A stretch of DNA of 64,000 nucleotides from Limnohabitans sp. 103DPR2 (GCF_001412575.1 NZ_CP011834.1:1054001-1118000); one strand, 5' to 3'. Positions 43,279 to 52,319 are shown, counted from the first letter of the stretch. Program-made: numbers and translations. The notes: generated by a model not told the origin, from the letters alone.

Positions 43279-45234
43279 ATGACTTCGTCGCTTCAATTCA
43301 ATCGCCGTCAATGGCTACAAACATTTGCCGGTGCACCTTTGCTGCCCTTGGCAACATCGCTGAGCGGTGCCAGCATGATGCTGACCGCATGCGGTGGAAC
43401 CACGCAAACGCTGGCCAGCTTTGTCAGCGCCTCTTTCACTTCAACACCAGCACCAACACTGGCCAATGCCGCACAAATGGCCACCACCACTGTGGGTTCA
43501 TCCTTGAACCTGAATTTCAGTGATGGCTCGCAACAAAGTTACAAGCTCAGCTACCAACCTTTCTTTGTCACCGGTGATTTGGTCTCTGATGGCAAGGGCG
43601 GCAAAGTTTTGTCGGGTGGCTATTACGACATCAACAACAAACCCATCATGGACACCACGGTGGCTGGTAAGGAGCGCCAGTACTTCTCTGACTCGCCAGA
43701 CGGTACATCCTTGCTCACAGTGCCCAACGCCAATGTACCCGGCGTTAAAGGCAACCCCGTGTTTGCTGTCGTTCAATTTGAATACACCACTTGGGCGCAA
43801 GATGGCGTGACGGGCATGTACGGCAAATTACCTTCGCCCATTGCTGTGTTGACCTTGGACCAAGATCCTGCTACTGGAAAATTGAGTTTGGTGAAGTACC
43901 ACAACGTGGACACATCCAGTGTCAATGGCTTGTGGATTACCTGCGGCGCCAGTTTGTCGCCATGGGGTACACATTTGTCGAGTGAAGAGTACGAACCCAA
44001 TGCTTTCACTGCAGCCACGGATGCGCAATTCAAAGCGTTCAGTAAAAACCTCTACGGTTCAGAAACAGCAGCCAATCCTTACAACTACGGTCACTTGCCA
44101 GAAGTGACGGTCAATCCTGATGGCACGGCGTCCATCAAGAAGCATTACAACTTGGGCCGAATTTCACACGAGTTGGTTCAGGTGATGCCCGACAACCGCA
44201 CAGTCTTCATGGGTGACGATGCCACCAATAGTGGCTACTTTGTCTTTGTGGCCGACAAAGAGAAGGACTTGAGCGCCGGTTCTTTGTACGTTGCCAAAGT
44301 GGGTGCAGGATTCTCAATTGATCCTACAGCGCCTGCTGCGCCACTGACATGGATCAAATTGGGTTCTGCCACCAGTGCCGAGATCAAGGCATTGGCCACG
44401 ACATTAAAGCCCACCGACATCATGTCTGTGTCGACCACAGATCCACAAGATGCCACTTACACCAAGGTCAACGCCAACGGCAAAACTGAATGGATCAAGT
44501 TGATGCCTGGCATGGAAAAGGCAGCAGCATTCCTTGAGACCCATCGTTACGCGGCATTGGTTGGTGCTTCAATGGGCTTTAGCAAGATGGAAGGCACAAC
44601 GGTCAACATCAAGGACAAAGTAGCTTACTCTGCTTTGCAGAATTGCAATGCTTCCATGGTGGCTGGCAATGCCTACAACACAGTGGGCAATGGCGTAAGT
44701 ATTCCCAAGGCTTTGAATGCGGGTGCCGTGATGGCGCTGAATTTGAAGGGCGGCGTGAAAGACACTGCTGGTGGGGCCATCAACAGCGAGTGGATGCCCG
44801 TTGATACCAAAGCTTTGATTACAGGTGAAGACATCACTGCGGATGCCTTGGGCAATACGGCCAATCCCGAGAAAATTGCCAACCCAGACAACTTGAAGTT
44901 TTCAGAGACTTTGCGCACCTTGTTCATCGGGGAAGACAGTGGTCAGCACGTGAACAATTTCTTGTGGGCTTATAACATTGACACCAAAGTTTTGTCGCGC
45001 ATTATGTCAATTCCTGCGGGTGGCGAGTCTACGGGCTTGCATGCCGTGGATGAGCTGAATGGTTGGACCTACATCATGAGTAACTTCCAACATGCGGGCG
45101 ACTGGGGCGGCATTCACAACACAGTGAAGTCAACGCTGGATCCTCTCATCAAAGCCAACTACAAGGACAAGTTCGGTGCTGCGGTGGGCTACCTCACGGC
45201 TGAACTGACGCAGATGCGCCTGACCAAGGCTTAA
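43279..45234 (+). CDS. phoX: PhoX-family (DUF839) alkaline phosphatase
   Basis: A 651-residue exported protein of the PhoX/DUF839 family, a Ca2+/Fe3+-dependent phosphatase class that is Tat-exported. The N-terminus has NRRQWLQTFAG (twin Arg), a hydrophobic stretch, and LTACGG, which resembles a lipobox, so it may be a Tat lipoprotein. Middle blocks include GLWITCGASLSPWGTHLSSEEYEPN and the late FSETLRTLFIGEDSGQHVNNFLWAYNI, both family marks. It would release phosphate from organic esters outside the cytoplasmic membrane. It follows phoR directly; no clear PHO box is visible before it. Confidence 0.88.
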   Translation: MTSSLQFNRRQWLQTFAGAPLLPLATSLSGASMMLTACGGTTQTLASFVSASFTSTPAPTLANAAQMATTTVGSSLNLNFSDGSQQSYKLSYQPFFVTGDLVSDGKGGKVLSGGYYDINNKPIMDTTVAGKERQYFSDSPDGTSLLTVPNANVPGVKGNPVFAVVQFEYTTWAQDGVTGMYGKLPSPIAVLTLDQDPATGKLSLVKYHNVDTSSVNGLWITCGASLSPWGTHLSSEEYEPNAFTAATDAQFKAFSKNLYGSETAANPYNYGHLPEVTVNPDGTASIKKHYNLGRISHELVQVMPDNRTVFMGDDATNSGYFVFVADKEKDLSAGSLYVAKVGAGFSIDPTAPAAPLTWIKLGSATSAEIKALATTLKPTDIMSVSTTDPQDATYTKVNANGKTEWIKLMPGMEKAAAFLETHRYAALVGASMGFSKMEGTTVNIKDKVAYSALQNCNASMVAGNAYNTVGNGVSIPKALNAGAVMALNLKGGVKDTAGGAINSEWMPVDTKALITGEDITADALGNTANPEKIANPDNLKFSETLRTLFIGEDSGQHVNNFLWAYNIDTKVLSRIMSIPAGGESTGLHAVDELNGWTYIMSNFQHAGDWGGIHNTVKSTLDPLIKANYKDKFGAAVGYLTAELTQMRLTKA

Positions 45235-45263
45235 TTTGCCAGGCCGACGATAGAATAAAGGTC

Positions 45264-45665
45264 ATGCGAGTCATGACCTTTTTTTTGATGCTGGCCATGC
45301 CAATTGGCGCCTTGGCTTGGAACCCTTTTGCCAGTGACGACGTCACCGAAGTAGCGCTCTCCAAGTCAGAACTTCAAAAAATCAAAGTCAATGCGGGTTG
45401 GGCCAAAGGCGACGATCAGACTTTGATTTTTGAGTTGGTCAATGGCCTCAAGGGCCCCATTCAATGCGGGGCTGCCAATGTGGATTTGAACGATGGCAAA
45501 TCGGTGGGTAAACAGTTTGTGCCTAAGTTCGCCATCCCTGGCAATGCCACTCGCAACGCCAGCATGAATGTGGTGAAGGGCACGATGAAGGCCTACGCAT
45601 TAACCTGCTCATGTTTTAAGCGCAAGGGATCTGATGAATGCATCAATCCTTTGAAAAATCAATGA
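45264..45665 (+). CDS. Small secreted hypothetical protein
   Basis: A 133-residue protein with a signal peptide (MRVMTFFLMLAMPIGALA) and a mature part with four cysteines (68, 115, 117, 126), two of them in TCSC. I do not recognise a domain. The ATG at 45264 has AAAGG before it, and TAGAAT (45251-45256) could be a -10. It sits between the PhoX-type phosphatase and the binding-protein-like gene, so it may belong to the phosphate locus, but nothing else supports that. Confidence 0.8.
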   Translation: MRVMTFFLMLAMPIGALAWNPFASDDVTEVALSKSELQKIKVNAGWAKGDDQTLIFELVNGLKGPIQCGAANVDLNDGKSVGKQFVPKFAIPGNATRNASMNVVKGTMKAYALTCSCFKRKGSDECINPLKNQ

Positions 45666-45700
45666 TTCTCTGACCTCATTCATCTGCTTTATTATTGACC

Positions 45701-46453
45701 ATGATTTCTGCGCACTCACAACCTACACCTGCTTTGGTAGAAGCTTTTGCCCCAACGGGCACCTTGCGCGCCTCCATCAACTTGGGCAATCCCATTTTGG
45801 CCAACAAAGATGCCAATGGGCTGCCTGTGGGCGTCTCCATCGATTTGTCGACAGAGTTGGCTAAACGTTTGGGCGTTCCCTTGAGTTTGGTGGTGTTTGA
45901 TGCGGCTGGTAAATCAGTCGAGGCGGTGACAAATGAAAAAGCCGACTTCGGCTTCTTTGCCATCGACCCAGTGCGCGGACAAGGCATTTCGTTCACGGGG
46001 CCCTATGTATTGATTGAGGGCAGCTATTTAGTGGCCAACAATTCACCACTCACCAGCAACGACCAAGTCGACAAGAAGGGCATTCGCATTGCCGTGGGCA
46101 AGGGCAGTGCCTATGACTTGTTCTTGACACGTGAAATTAAGAACGCAGAAATCCATCGTGCACCAACTTCCCCAACCACAGTTGATTATTTCATCTCAGA
46201 AAAATTAGAAGTGGCTGCGGGTGTGAAGCAGCAATTGGAGATCGACGCCAAGCGCTTGCCCAACTTGCGCTTGCTACCAGGTCGTTTCATGGTCATTGAG
46301 CAAGCCATGGGACTGCCTAAAGCACGCAGCCCCGAGGCGCAGGCTTACCTCAAGAAGTTTGTGGAAGAAATGAAGGCATCAGGCTTTGTGGCGCAGTCTT
46401 TGGCGCGGCACAAAATTGAAGGTGCCGCTGTGGCGCCTGCCAACTCAATCTAA
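45701..46453 (+). CDS. Solute-binding-protein-like (SBP_bac_3) protein without signal peptide
   Basis: A 250-residue protein of the family-3 binding fold: GTLRASINLGNPILANKDANGLPVGVSIDLSTELAKRLG, ADFGFFAIDPVRGQGISFTGPYVLIEGSYLV and KGIRIAVGKGSAYDLFLTREI. Periplasmic members start with a signal peptide, but here the protein begins MISAHSQPTPALVEAFAPTG. The reading frame has a stop at 45671, so no leader is possible. It is therefore cytoplasmic and may be a sensor or metabolic enzyme relative of cyclohexadienyl dehydratase type. No permease genes are adjacent. Its end overlaps the phosphatase gene by 9 bases. Confidence 0.85.
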   Translation: MISAHSQPTPALVEAFAPTGTLRASINLGNPILANKDANGLPVGVSIDLSTELAKRLGVPLSLVVFDAAGKSVEAVTNEKADFGFFAIDPVRGQGISFTGPYVLIEGSYLVANNSPLTSNDQVDKKGIRIAVGKGSAYDLFLTREIKNAEIHRAPTSPTTVDYFISEKLEVAAGVKQQLEIDAKRLPNLRLLPGRFMVIEQAMGLPKARSPEAQAYLKKFVEEMKASGFVAQSLARHKIEGAAVAPANSI

Positions 46454-47230
46454 ATAGGTGGCGCGCAACTTTTGCAGGGCTGCGGGCGTTAAGCCCAATG
46501 TTTGGGTAAGGTAGTTGTGCATGCCGCCATGGTCATGGTGGATCACTTCCAGTGATGCCTTCAAGAAGCTCTCTTGCACTTCCCATACGATCTTCAAGAC
46601 ATCGGGCGAGAGGGTGAAGGCGCCCGTGCTGTTGCGCTTGTAGAGTTGGTTGGTTAGCAGGTAGTCTTTCCAGATATCGGCTTCTGAAACGCCCAAGGCC
46701 GACAACACCAAAGCAGCAGCCAAGCCCGTTCGGTCTTTGCCAGCCGTGCAATGAAAGAGCAGGGGATCGGGCTTGTCTAGCAAGTGTTCAAACAATTGCG
46801 CAAAGCGGTGCGAATCTGAACGCACAAAATCACGGTAAGTGGTTTGCATGGCATCGAGTGCATCGGCTGCCGTGAGGGGTTTGCCAGTGAGGTGTTGGGC
46901 TTGAAGGCGTTGCACCACAGTGGGCTCAATGCTGAGGCTGTGCCTTTGGATGTCAGGCCACTGATAAGACTGCGCTTGACTTTCTTGAACGCCCCTGAAA
47001 TCAAAACTGCGTGCAATGCCCAATGCTTTCAATTGTGCAAGATCTTGGTGATCCAGCGCGGCCAAATGGTCTGATCTGAAAATTTTGCGCCATTTCAAAG
47101 GGCGGCCCTCGTGGCCCACATAGCCACCCAAGTCGCGGAAATTAGAGGCGCCGTTGAGCGGGATATGGCGGCGCGAGAGGTCGTGGGTGCTGTGCATGGA
47201 CATGGCTTGAATGTTAACGCGAAATTCCAT
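46445..47230 (-). CDS. Tyrosine-protein phosphatase (Y_phosphatase3 / MptpB-like)
   Basis: A 261-residue cysteine phosphatase with the P-loop HCTAGKDRTG (consensus HCxxGKDRTG). The opening NFRDLGGYVGHEGRPLKWRKIFRSDHLAALDHQDLAQLKALGI is typical of MptpB-like enzymes, and helical residues follow it. It removes phosphate from Tyr/Ser/Thr or phosphoinositides. The start at 47230 has GAGGG upstream; ATG 47203 is also possible. It is convergent with the SBP-like gene and overlaps it by 9 bases. No kinase or target gene lies beside it. Confidence 0.93.
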   Translation of the reverse strand: MEFRVNIQAMSMHSTHDLSRRHIPLNGASNFRDLGGYVGHEGRPLKWRKIFRSDHLAALDHQDLAQLKALGIARSFDFRGVQESQAQSYQWPDIQRHSLSIEPTVVQRLQAQHLTGKPLTAADALDAMQTTYRDFVRSDSHRFAQLFEHLLDKPDPLLFHCTAGKDRTGLAAALVLSALGVSEADIWKDYLLTNQLYKRNSTGAFTLSPDVLKIVWEVQESFLKASLEVIHHDHGGMHNYLTQTLGLTPAALQKLRATYLD

Positions 47231-47262
47231 CGAAGCCCTCGCGCCAAATGAGGGTGCAGCGT

Positions 47263-48255
47263 TTAGATAATTTTGCCCATTCGTACAAAGTTGCGGATGA
47301 GACTGATCAAAATCAAGAGCATGCCCAGCAAAGCCACTTGGGCACTGATCTCGGTCATGGCACGTTTTTCAAAGCGCAGCTTGTAGCCCAGTTTGTCGTA
47401 GACATTTTTCAACCCCTCGGTACTGTCCGCTTTGAAGTATTCACCTTGCGTGAGAGCCGAAACTTTTTGAAGGGCTTCATCTTCCAACTTCACCCGCATG
47501 CTTCGACCTTGAATGTGAACCACATCGCCCTCTGTGGTGCCAATGCCCACGGTGTAGACCTTGACTTCGTGCTTGGCTGCCAGCTCGGCCATTTTGAGCA
47601 ATTCAGGTCCCATGTTGCTCTGACCATCGCTCATCAAAACGATGGCCATGTTTTTACCTCGACTGGTTGAGGCTTCGGTAGCAGGTTTGGCCTTGTCGTC
47701 CAAGGACTTGCCCATGTCGCTGGCTTTTTTGCCGCCCATCTCCGAAGCTTCATTGATGATTTTTTGTGCATCGATGTCTGCGCCAGGCAGAAGTGCTTCG
47801 AGTGACACCAACAAACCTGTACCCAAAGCCGAGCCATATTGCAGTGGTAAATATTCCAAGGCTTTTAACAAGACATCCCGCTCTTCTGTGGGTGCTTGGG
47901 CTAAAGCGGCCGTGCCTGCGACGGTGACCAATCCAACGCGCAGACGGCTGGGTTTGTCTTGAATGAATTGCTGTGCAGCCTGCTGCGCGGCTTCAATTCG
48001 TGAGGGTTTCAAGTCTTTGGCGCGCATGCTGCCAGAGGTGTCAATGACCAGCATGACTGTAGCTTCGCGCAGAGGCGTCATTAGAACTGTTTGAGGCCGC
48101 GCCATGGCTGCACAAAGCAACAGTAAACCCAAACACAAGACAAGCGGGGGAATTCGCTGGGTTCGATAAGCGTAATAGACGGCAAAGATCGGTACGCCAA
48201 CACATGCATACAGCATGAAAGGCCACAAGAACTGGAGCGAACTTAAATCAGGCAC
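47263..48255 (-). CDS. VWA domain membrane protein (BatA/BatB-like)
   Basis: A 330-residue protein with hydrophobic helices at about 8-29, 36-53 and 302-322 flanking a von Willebrand A domain. The MIDAS motif is DTSGSM (Asp72, Ser74, Ser76), with a late SDGQSNMG strand. The layout is that of BatA/BatB proteins in MoxR-DUF58-VWA modules, which are thought to help fold or assemble periplasmic or membrane complexes. It overlaps the DUF58 gene by 8 bases and is the last gene of the minus-strand set. It has an insertion rich in Ala/Lys (about 160-200). Confidence 0.93.
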   Translation of the reverse strand: MPDLSSLQFLWPFMLYACVGVPIFAVYYAYRTQRIPPLVLCLGLLLLCAAMARPQTVLMTPLREATVMLVIDTSGSMRAKDLKPSRIEAAQQAAQQFIQDKPSRLRVGLVTVAGTAALAQAPTEERDVLLKALEYLPLQYGSALGTGLLVSLEALLPGADIDAQKIINEASEMGGKKASDMGKSLDDKAKPATEASTSRGKNMAIVLMSDGQSNMGPELLKMAELAAKHEVKVYTVGIGTTEGDVVHIQGRSMRVKLEDEALQKVSALTQGEYFKADSTEGLKNVYDKLGYKLRFEKRAMTEISAQVALLGMLLILISLIRNFVRMGKII

Positions 48256-49141
48256 GCCAGACTCTCCGCTTTCTCAATTCCGAGAAACGCATCAAGGCGT
48301 TGGCCATGTCCTCGTTGGTGGAAAGTTCAAGGGCATCGACGCCAGCTTGCGCAAAACACGTGGCCAACTGCATTTCACGCTCTTCAACCAATTGGGCATA
48401 ACGATGTCTGAATTTGGTATTGGCAGTGTCCAGCAACAACTGCTCGGAAGTCTCTGAATCTTGTAGCAACATCAAGCCTGCCTTGGGCAAATTCATTTCT
48501 GCTGGATCGAACAAGCGCGTGGCCACGGTGTCGTGTCTTCTTCCTAGGGCGCTTAACTCCGAAGCCCAATTGAATTGACCCATGAAATCAGACACCACAA
48601 AGACACTGGATCGGCGTTTGATCAGTCCGTTGGCTCGGGCCAACCATTCATTCAAGTTGGTTTGGTGTGTTTTTTGAATGTTGGGGGATGTTTCTAAAAC
48701 ATGCAGCAGATGAAGCAAGTGACGTCGTCCCATGCGTGGGGGAATGCATTGAAAGCCATCCGTTTCTGCAGGGTTCAATAACAGCGCACCGATGCGATTG
48801 CCACGCTTCATCAGCAACTTGGCCATGACACCGACAAATTGCATCATCATTTGCCGTTTGCTGATGTTGCCGCTGCCAAAATCCATGGAGCCGCTCAAGT
48901 CCAATAAAAACCATGCGCTGATTTCACGGTCCTCTTGGTGTTCCCTCACATAGGGTGATTGCATCCGCGCTGTGACATTCCAATCGATGTGCCGCACGTC
49001 GTCGTGGGCTTGGTATTCGCGCAAATCTGCCAAGTCGACACCCGAACCTCTGAACAAGGTTTTGTGATCTCCTTGCAGCAAACCGATTAAACGGCGCAAC
49101 ACCGTCCACTCTAGTTGCTGTAGTAGCGCTTCAGCGGACAT
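48248..49141 (-). CDS. DUF58 domain protein of the MoxR module
   Basis: A 297-residue cytoplasmic protein with the DUF58 block EYQAHDDVRHIDWNVTARMQSPYVREHQEDRE and a VWA-like strand FLLDLSGSMDFGS. In MoxR operons it lies between the AAA ATPase and the VWA membrane proteins, probably as an adaptor. It overlaps moxR by 11 bases and the VWA gene by 8 bases, so translation is coupled throughout. The DUF4381 gene seen in many such operons is missing here. Confidence 0.93.
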   Translation of the reverse strand: MSAEALLQQLEWTVLRRLIGLLQGDHKTLFRGSGVDLADLREYQAHDDVRHIDWNVTARMQSPYVREHQEDREISAWFLLDLSGSMDFGSGNISKRQMMMQFVGVMAKLLMKRGNRIGALLLNPAETDGFQCIPPRMGRRHLLHLLHVLETSPNIQKTHQTNLNEWLARANGLIKRRSSVFVVSDFMGQFNWASELSALGRRHDTVATRLFDPAEMNLPKAGLMLLQDSETSEQLLLDTANTKFRHRYAQLVEEREMQLATCFAQAGVDALELSTNEDMANALMRFSELRKRRVWRA

Positions 49142-50168
49142 GCGCCTCCAAGGGTTGGTCTGGCATGGACACTGCTTTCATGATCTCTTGAATCAGTGCG
49201 TCTGCGGTTTTGCCCTCGGCTAAGGCTGTGTATGACAGCACCAATCGATGCCTGAGGATATCGGGCACCAAATCGCTCAAGTCTTGCGGCAAGGCGTAAT
49301 CGCGGCCACGCAGCAAGGCCAATGCGCGTGCACCTTCGATCAAGCCAATGCTGGCGCGTGGGCTGGCACCAAAGCTGATGTAGCCTTGTAAAGCTTCCAA
49401 GCCATAGCGCGAGGGGAAACGTGTGGCAGAAATGAGCTTGACGGCATAGTGAATCAAACTGGGATCAACGTAACAGTGACGACACTGCACTTGCAGCGCT
49501 TGGAGCTCTTCAGGACTGATGACGCCCGTCACTTGCGCCCCACCGGCAATGACCCGTTGAACAATCACAAATTCGTCGTCTTCGCTGGGGTAGTCAATCA
49601 AGACTTTCATCATGAAGCGGTCCACTTGGGCTTCAGGCAGCGGGTATGTGCCTTCCGTTTCAATCGGGTTCTGAGTGGCCATGACCAAAAAAGGCGAGGG
49701 CACGCGATGCGTTTGCCCGGCAATGGTGACTTGCCGTTCTTGCATCACTTCCAGTAAAGCACTTTGTACTTTGGCGGGGGCACGGTTAATTTCATCGGCC
49801 AACAGCAGGTTGGCAAACACGGGGCCCAACACCGTACTGAATTCACTGGTTTGCTGATTGAAAATGCGCGTGCCCACCAAATCGGCGGGCAGCAAATCAG
49901 GGGTGAATTGAATGCGGTTGAAACTGCCGTTCAGGGTTTTGGCCAAGGTGTTCACTGTCAGGGTCTTGGCCAATCCAGGCACGCCTTCAATGAGCAAGTG
50001 GCCCTGTGCCAACAGCGCAATCAACACGCGTTCTAGAAAAGCATCTTGACCCACCACCACCCGCTTGACCTCGTACATTAGCCTTTGCATCTGGGCTGCC
50101 GCCGCTTCAGGTTGGAAGCCAGTGGAAGCGCTGCCTTTGCCACGCCATGCGTCCGATGAAACAGTCAT
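49131..50168 (-). CDS. MoxR family AAA ATPase
   Basis: A 345-residue AAA+ ATPase with Walker A GVPGLAKT, the pore segment, Walker B LLADEINRAPAKVQSALLEVM and sensor ATQNPIETEGTYPLPEAQVDRFMM, all typical of MoxR. It is a cytoplasmic chaperone that acts with DUF58 and VWA proteins. ATG 50168 has GGAGAC upstream; the long upstream open frame is not used. It follows the serine protease gene by 16 bases, so the protease is likely in the same operon. Confidence 0.95.
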   Translation of the reverse strand: MTVSSDAWRGKGSASTGFQPEAAAAQMQRLMYEVKRVVVGQDAFLERVLIALLAQGHLLIEGVPGLAKTLTVNTLAKTLNGSFNRIQFTPDLLPADLVGTRIFNQQTSEFSTVLGPVFANLLLADEINRAPAKVQSALLEVMQERQVTIAGQTHRVPSPFLVMATQNPIETEGTYPLPEAQVDRFMMKVLIDYPSEDDEFVIVQRVIAGGAQVTGVISPEELQALQVQCRHCYVDPSLIHYAVKLISATRFPSRYGLEALQGYISFGASPRASIGLIEGARALALLRGRDYALPQDLSDLVPDILRHRLVLSYTALAEGKTADALIQEIMKAVSMPDQPLEAHVR

Positions 50169-50184
50169 GTTGTCTCCTTTGAAT

Positions 50185-51117
50185 CTAGAAAGGGGGTAAG
50201 CCCACGGCACTGCCAGCACTTTCAATGGTGGTGGCAAAGCCAATGCCAATGAAGGTGCGCGCTGAAGTTGGATTGAGGATGGCCGTCACAATGCCGACCA
50301 CCTCGCCCGACATGTTGATCAAAGGGCCGCCAGAATTACCGGGGTTGGCCGCAGCATCAAATTGAATCAAGCCGCTTAGATTTTGTTTGCCATCCTGCGA
50401 TTTGAATTGCCGATTCAAACCTGACACCACACCCGATGAAACAGAAGGACCGATACCAAACGGAAAGCCAACGGCCACCACACCATCGCCCGGCGCCAAT
50501 TGTTGGCTGGAGCCCAAAATGGCGGGCTCCAAATCATCAGGAATTTTTTGCGGCTTCAAGACGGCCAAGTCTTTGTCGGCTTGAACCCCAATTACCGTGG
50601 CATCTGATTCCGTGCCATCGAAAAAAGTGACGCGCAATTTTTTAGCGCCGGACACCACATGAAAGTTGGTCAGGATGGTGCCGTCATCTTTGATCACAAC
50701 CCCAGTGCCCACACCACTTTCAATGTCTGAATCTTTATTTTTAGGATCAGCCACATAGGCTTGCACATGCACCACCGCACCTTGAATCGATGCGGCAGCT
50801 TTGGAACTGGCTGACGGTAAATCTTTGGTTTGCAAGGTGTGTAAAACAGCTGCATCAATGTCTTTTTGCGTCAATGCGGGGCGCCATTGCAACGCGGGTG
50901 AAAAAACACCGACAGCCAAAAGACTGCAAACAATGCCCATCAAAAAGACGGCCAAGAAATCCCAACGCCAACCGGATTTGATCTTGCTCAATCTCCTTTG
51001 AATTGGGGTGCTGGGCTTTGAATTGGTTTGGGAACTAAATGGGCTAGGTTCAGTAGGCGCGTGTTTATCTGAACCTGCAGGTCGCGGGCTTTTGCTAAAA
51101 ACCGCTTCTCTTTTCAT
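50185..51117 (-). CDS. Membrane-anchored HtrA-like serine protease without PDZ domain
   Basis: A 310-residue protein with a Pro/Ser-rich cytoplasmic N-terminus (1-45), one helix (about 53-74) and a periplasmic trypsin-like domain. Catalytic residues are His153 in NFHVVSG, Asp183 in DKDLAVLK and Ser262 in GNSGGPL. The protein ends about 40 residues later, so no PDZ domain follows; DegP/DegS-like enzymes have one or two. It may be a regulatory or folding-linked protease of the MoxR module. It is divergent from the second VWA gene. Confidence 0.9.
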   Translation of the reverse strand: MKREAVFSKSPRPAGSDKHAPTEPSPFSSQTNSKPSTPIQRRLSKIKSGWRWDFLAVFLMGIVCSLLAVGVFSPALQWRPALTQKDIDAAVLHTLQTKDLPSASSKAAASIQGAVVHVQAYVADPKNKDSDIESGVGTGVVIKDDGTILTNFHVVSGAKKLRVTFFDGTESDATVIGVQADKDLAVLKPQKIPDDLEPAILGSSQQLAPGDGVVAVGFPFGIGPSVSSGVVSGLNRQFKSQDGKQNLSGLIQFDAAANPGNSGGPLINMSGEVVGIVTAILNPTSARTFIGIGFATTIESAGSAVGLPPF

Positions 51118-51173
51118 AAATAAACGATAGCATAAGCCTCGATGTCAAATTGACGTAACTGGCTAAAACCCTG

Positions 51174-52295
51174 ATGGCGATGCAATTTCTTCAGCCCTTC
51201 ATGCTCTGGTCACTGCTGCTCATGCCCTTGATGGTAGGAGGCTACCTATGGCTACTTAAAAGGCGGCGCAAGCAGGTTGTTGCTTTTTCTGCGGTTTCGT
51301 GGATTGTGCAAAACATGGACACGCCATCCCCTTGGCGTCGTCACGTTCCGCCTGCGCTGTTGGCCTTGGCCTTGGCCCTCTTGTTGCTGGCCAGTGCCCG
51401 GCCCATGGCCCGAGTCACTTTGCCAGCCGACTACATGACCCTCATCATGGCCATGGATGTGTCAAGAAGCATGCTGGCCGAGGACGTCGAGCCCAGTCGA
51501 ATCAAGGCAGCCCAAAAGGCAGCCAAAGAATTTTTACAAGATTTACCAGCCAATGTTCGGGTGGGCGTCATCTCCTTTGCGGGCAATGCGCAAGTGGTGC
51601 AGCACGTGACCACGCAAAAGGAAGAGTTGGTTGCCGCCATTGATCGTTTTCAATTGCAACGGGGAACCGCCACGGGCAGCGGCTTGTTGTTGTCGCTGGC
51701 AACCCTCAGACCCGAAGCCAACATCGATTTAGAGGCCGCGCTATACAACCCCAATCCCTATGGGTATGGCGATGCATCGTCCAATGGCGTCAGTGGTGGG
51801 GCGGCTGGTGGCGCTCGCAGCTTGGATGCAAAGCCTGCAGCCAAACAGCGCACGCCTGAACCGCCAGGCTCTTACAAGGGCGGTGCGATTGTTTTGTTGT
51901 CTGATGGACGAAGAACAACGGGCCCCGATCCCTTGTTGGCAGCCAAGATGGCCGCAGACTTAGGCGTGCGTGTCTACACCGTGGGATTTGGAACGCCCAA
52001 TGGCTTTATTCCTGGCTACGAAGGCTATTCGTTCTTCACCCAAGTCGATGAAGAAGCCCTGAAAGGGGTGGCCAAGATCACTGAAGCAGACTACTTCAAA
52101 GCAGGGTCAGCCGAAGACTTGAAAAAAGTCTATCAACACTTGTCGACCCAATTCACATTAGAAAAACGCGACACCGAAATCTCTGCGTTGTTAGCGGGCG
52201 CCGCGCTGTTGTTGGTTGCGATGGCACTGATGTTGTCTGCGTTGTGGTTTCGAATGGGGCCTCAAACGGGCAAAAATCTAAGTCTTGCAGAATGA
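51174..52295 (+). CDS. Second VWA domain membrane protein (BatA/BatB-like), divergent
   Basis: A 373-residue protein with helices at about 8-27, 58-76 and 335-360 and a VWA domain whose MIDAS is DVSRSM (Asp95, Ser97, Ser99), plus SDGRRTTGPDP. A flexible insertion of about 60 residues rich in Gly, Asn, Ala and Pro (about 185-235) is unusual. It resembles the minus-strand VWA protein in layout, so the module has two VWA partners split over two strands. It starts 57 bases from the protease start and ends 25 bases from a convergent oxidase gene. Confidence 0.93.
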   Translation: MAMQFLQPFMLWSLLLMPLMVGGYLWLLKRRRKQVVAFSAVSWIVQNMDTPSPWRRHVPPALLALALALLLLASARPMARVTLPADYMTLIMAMDVSRSMLAEDVEPSRIKAAQKAAKEFLQDLPANVRVGVISFAGNAQVVQHVTTQKEELVAAIDRFQLQRGTATGSGLLLSLATLRPEANIDLEAALYNPNPYGYGDASSNGVSGGAAGGARSLDAKPAAKQRTPEPPGSYKGGAIVLLSDGRRTTGPDPLLAAKMAADLGVRVYTVGFGTPNGFIPGYEGYSFFTQVDEEALKGVAKITEADYFKAGSAEDLKKVYQHLSTQFTLEKRDTEISALLAGAALLLVAMALMLSALWFRMGPQTGKNLSLAE

Positions 52296-52319
52296 GTGCG
52301 CGCGGTTCAATCCAAAGCT

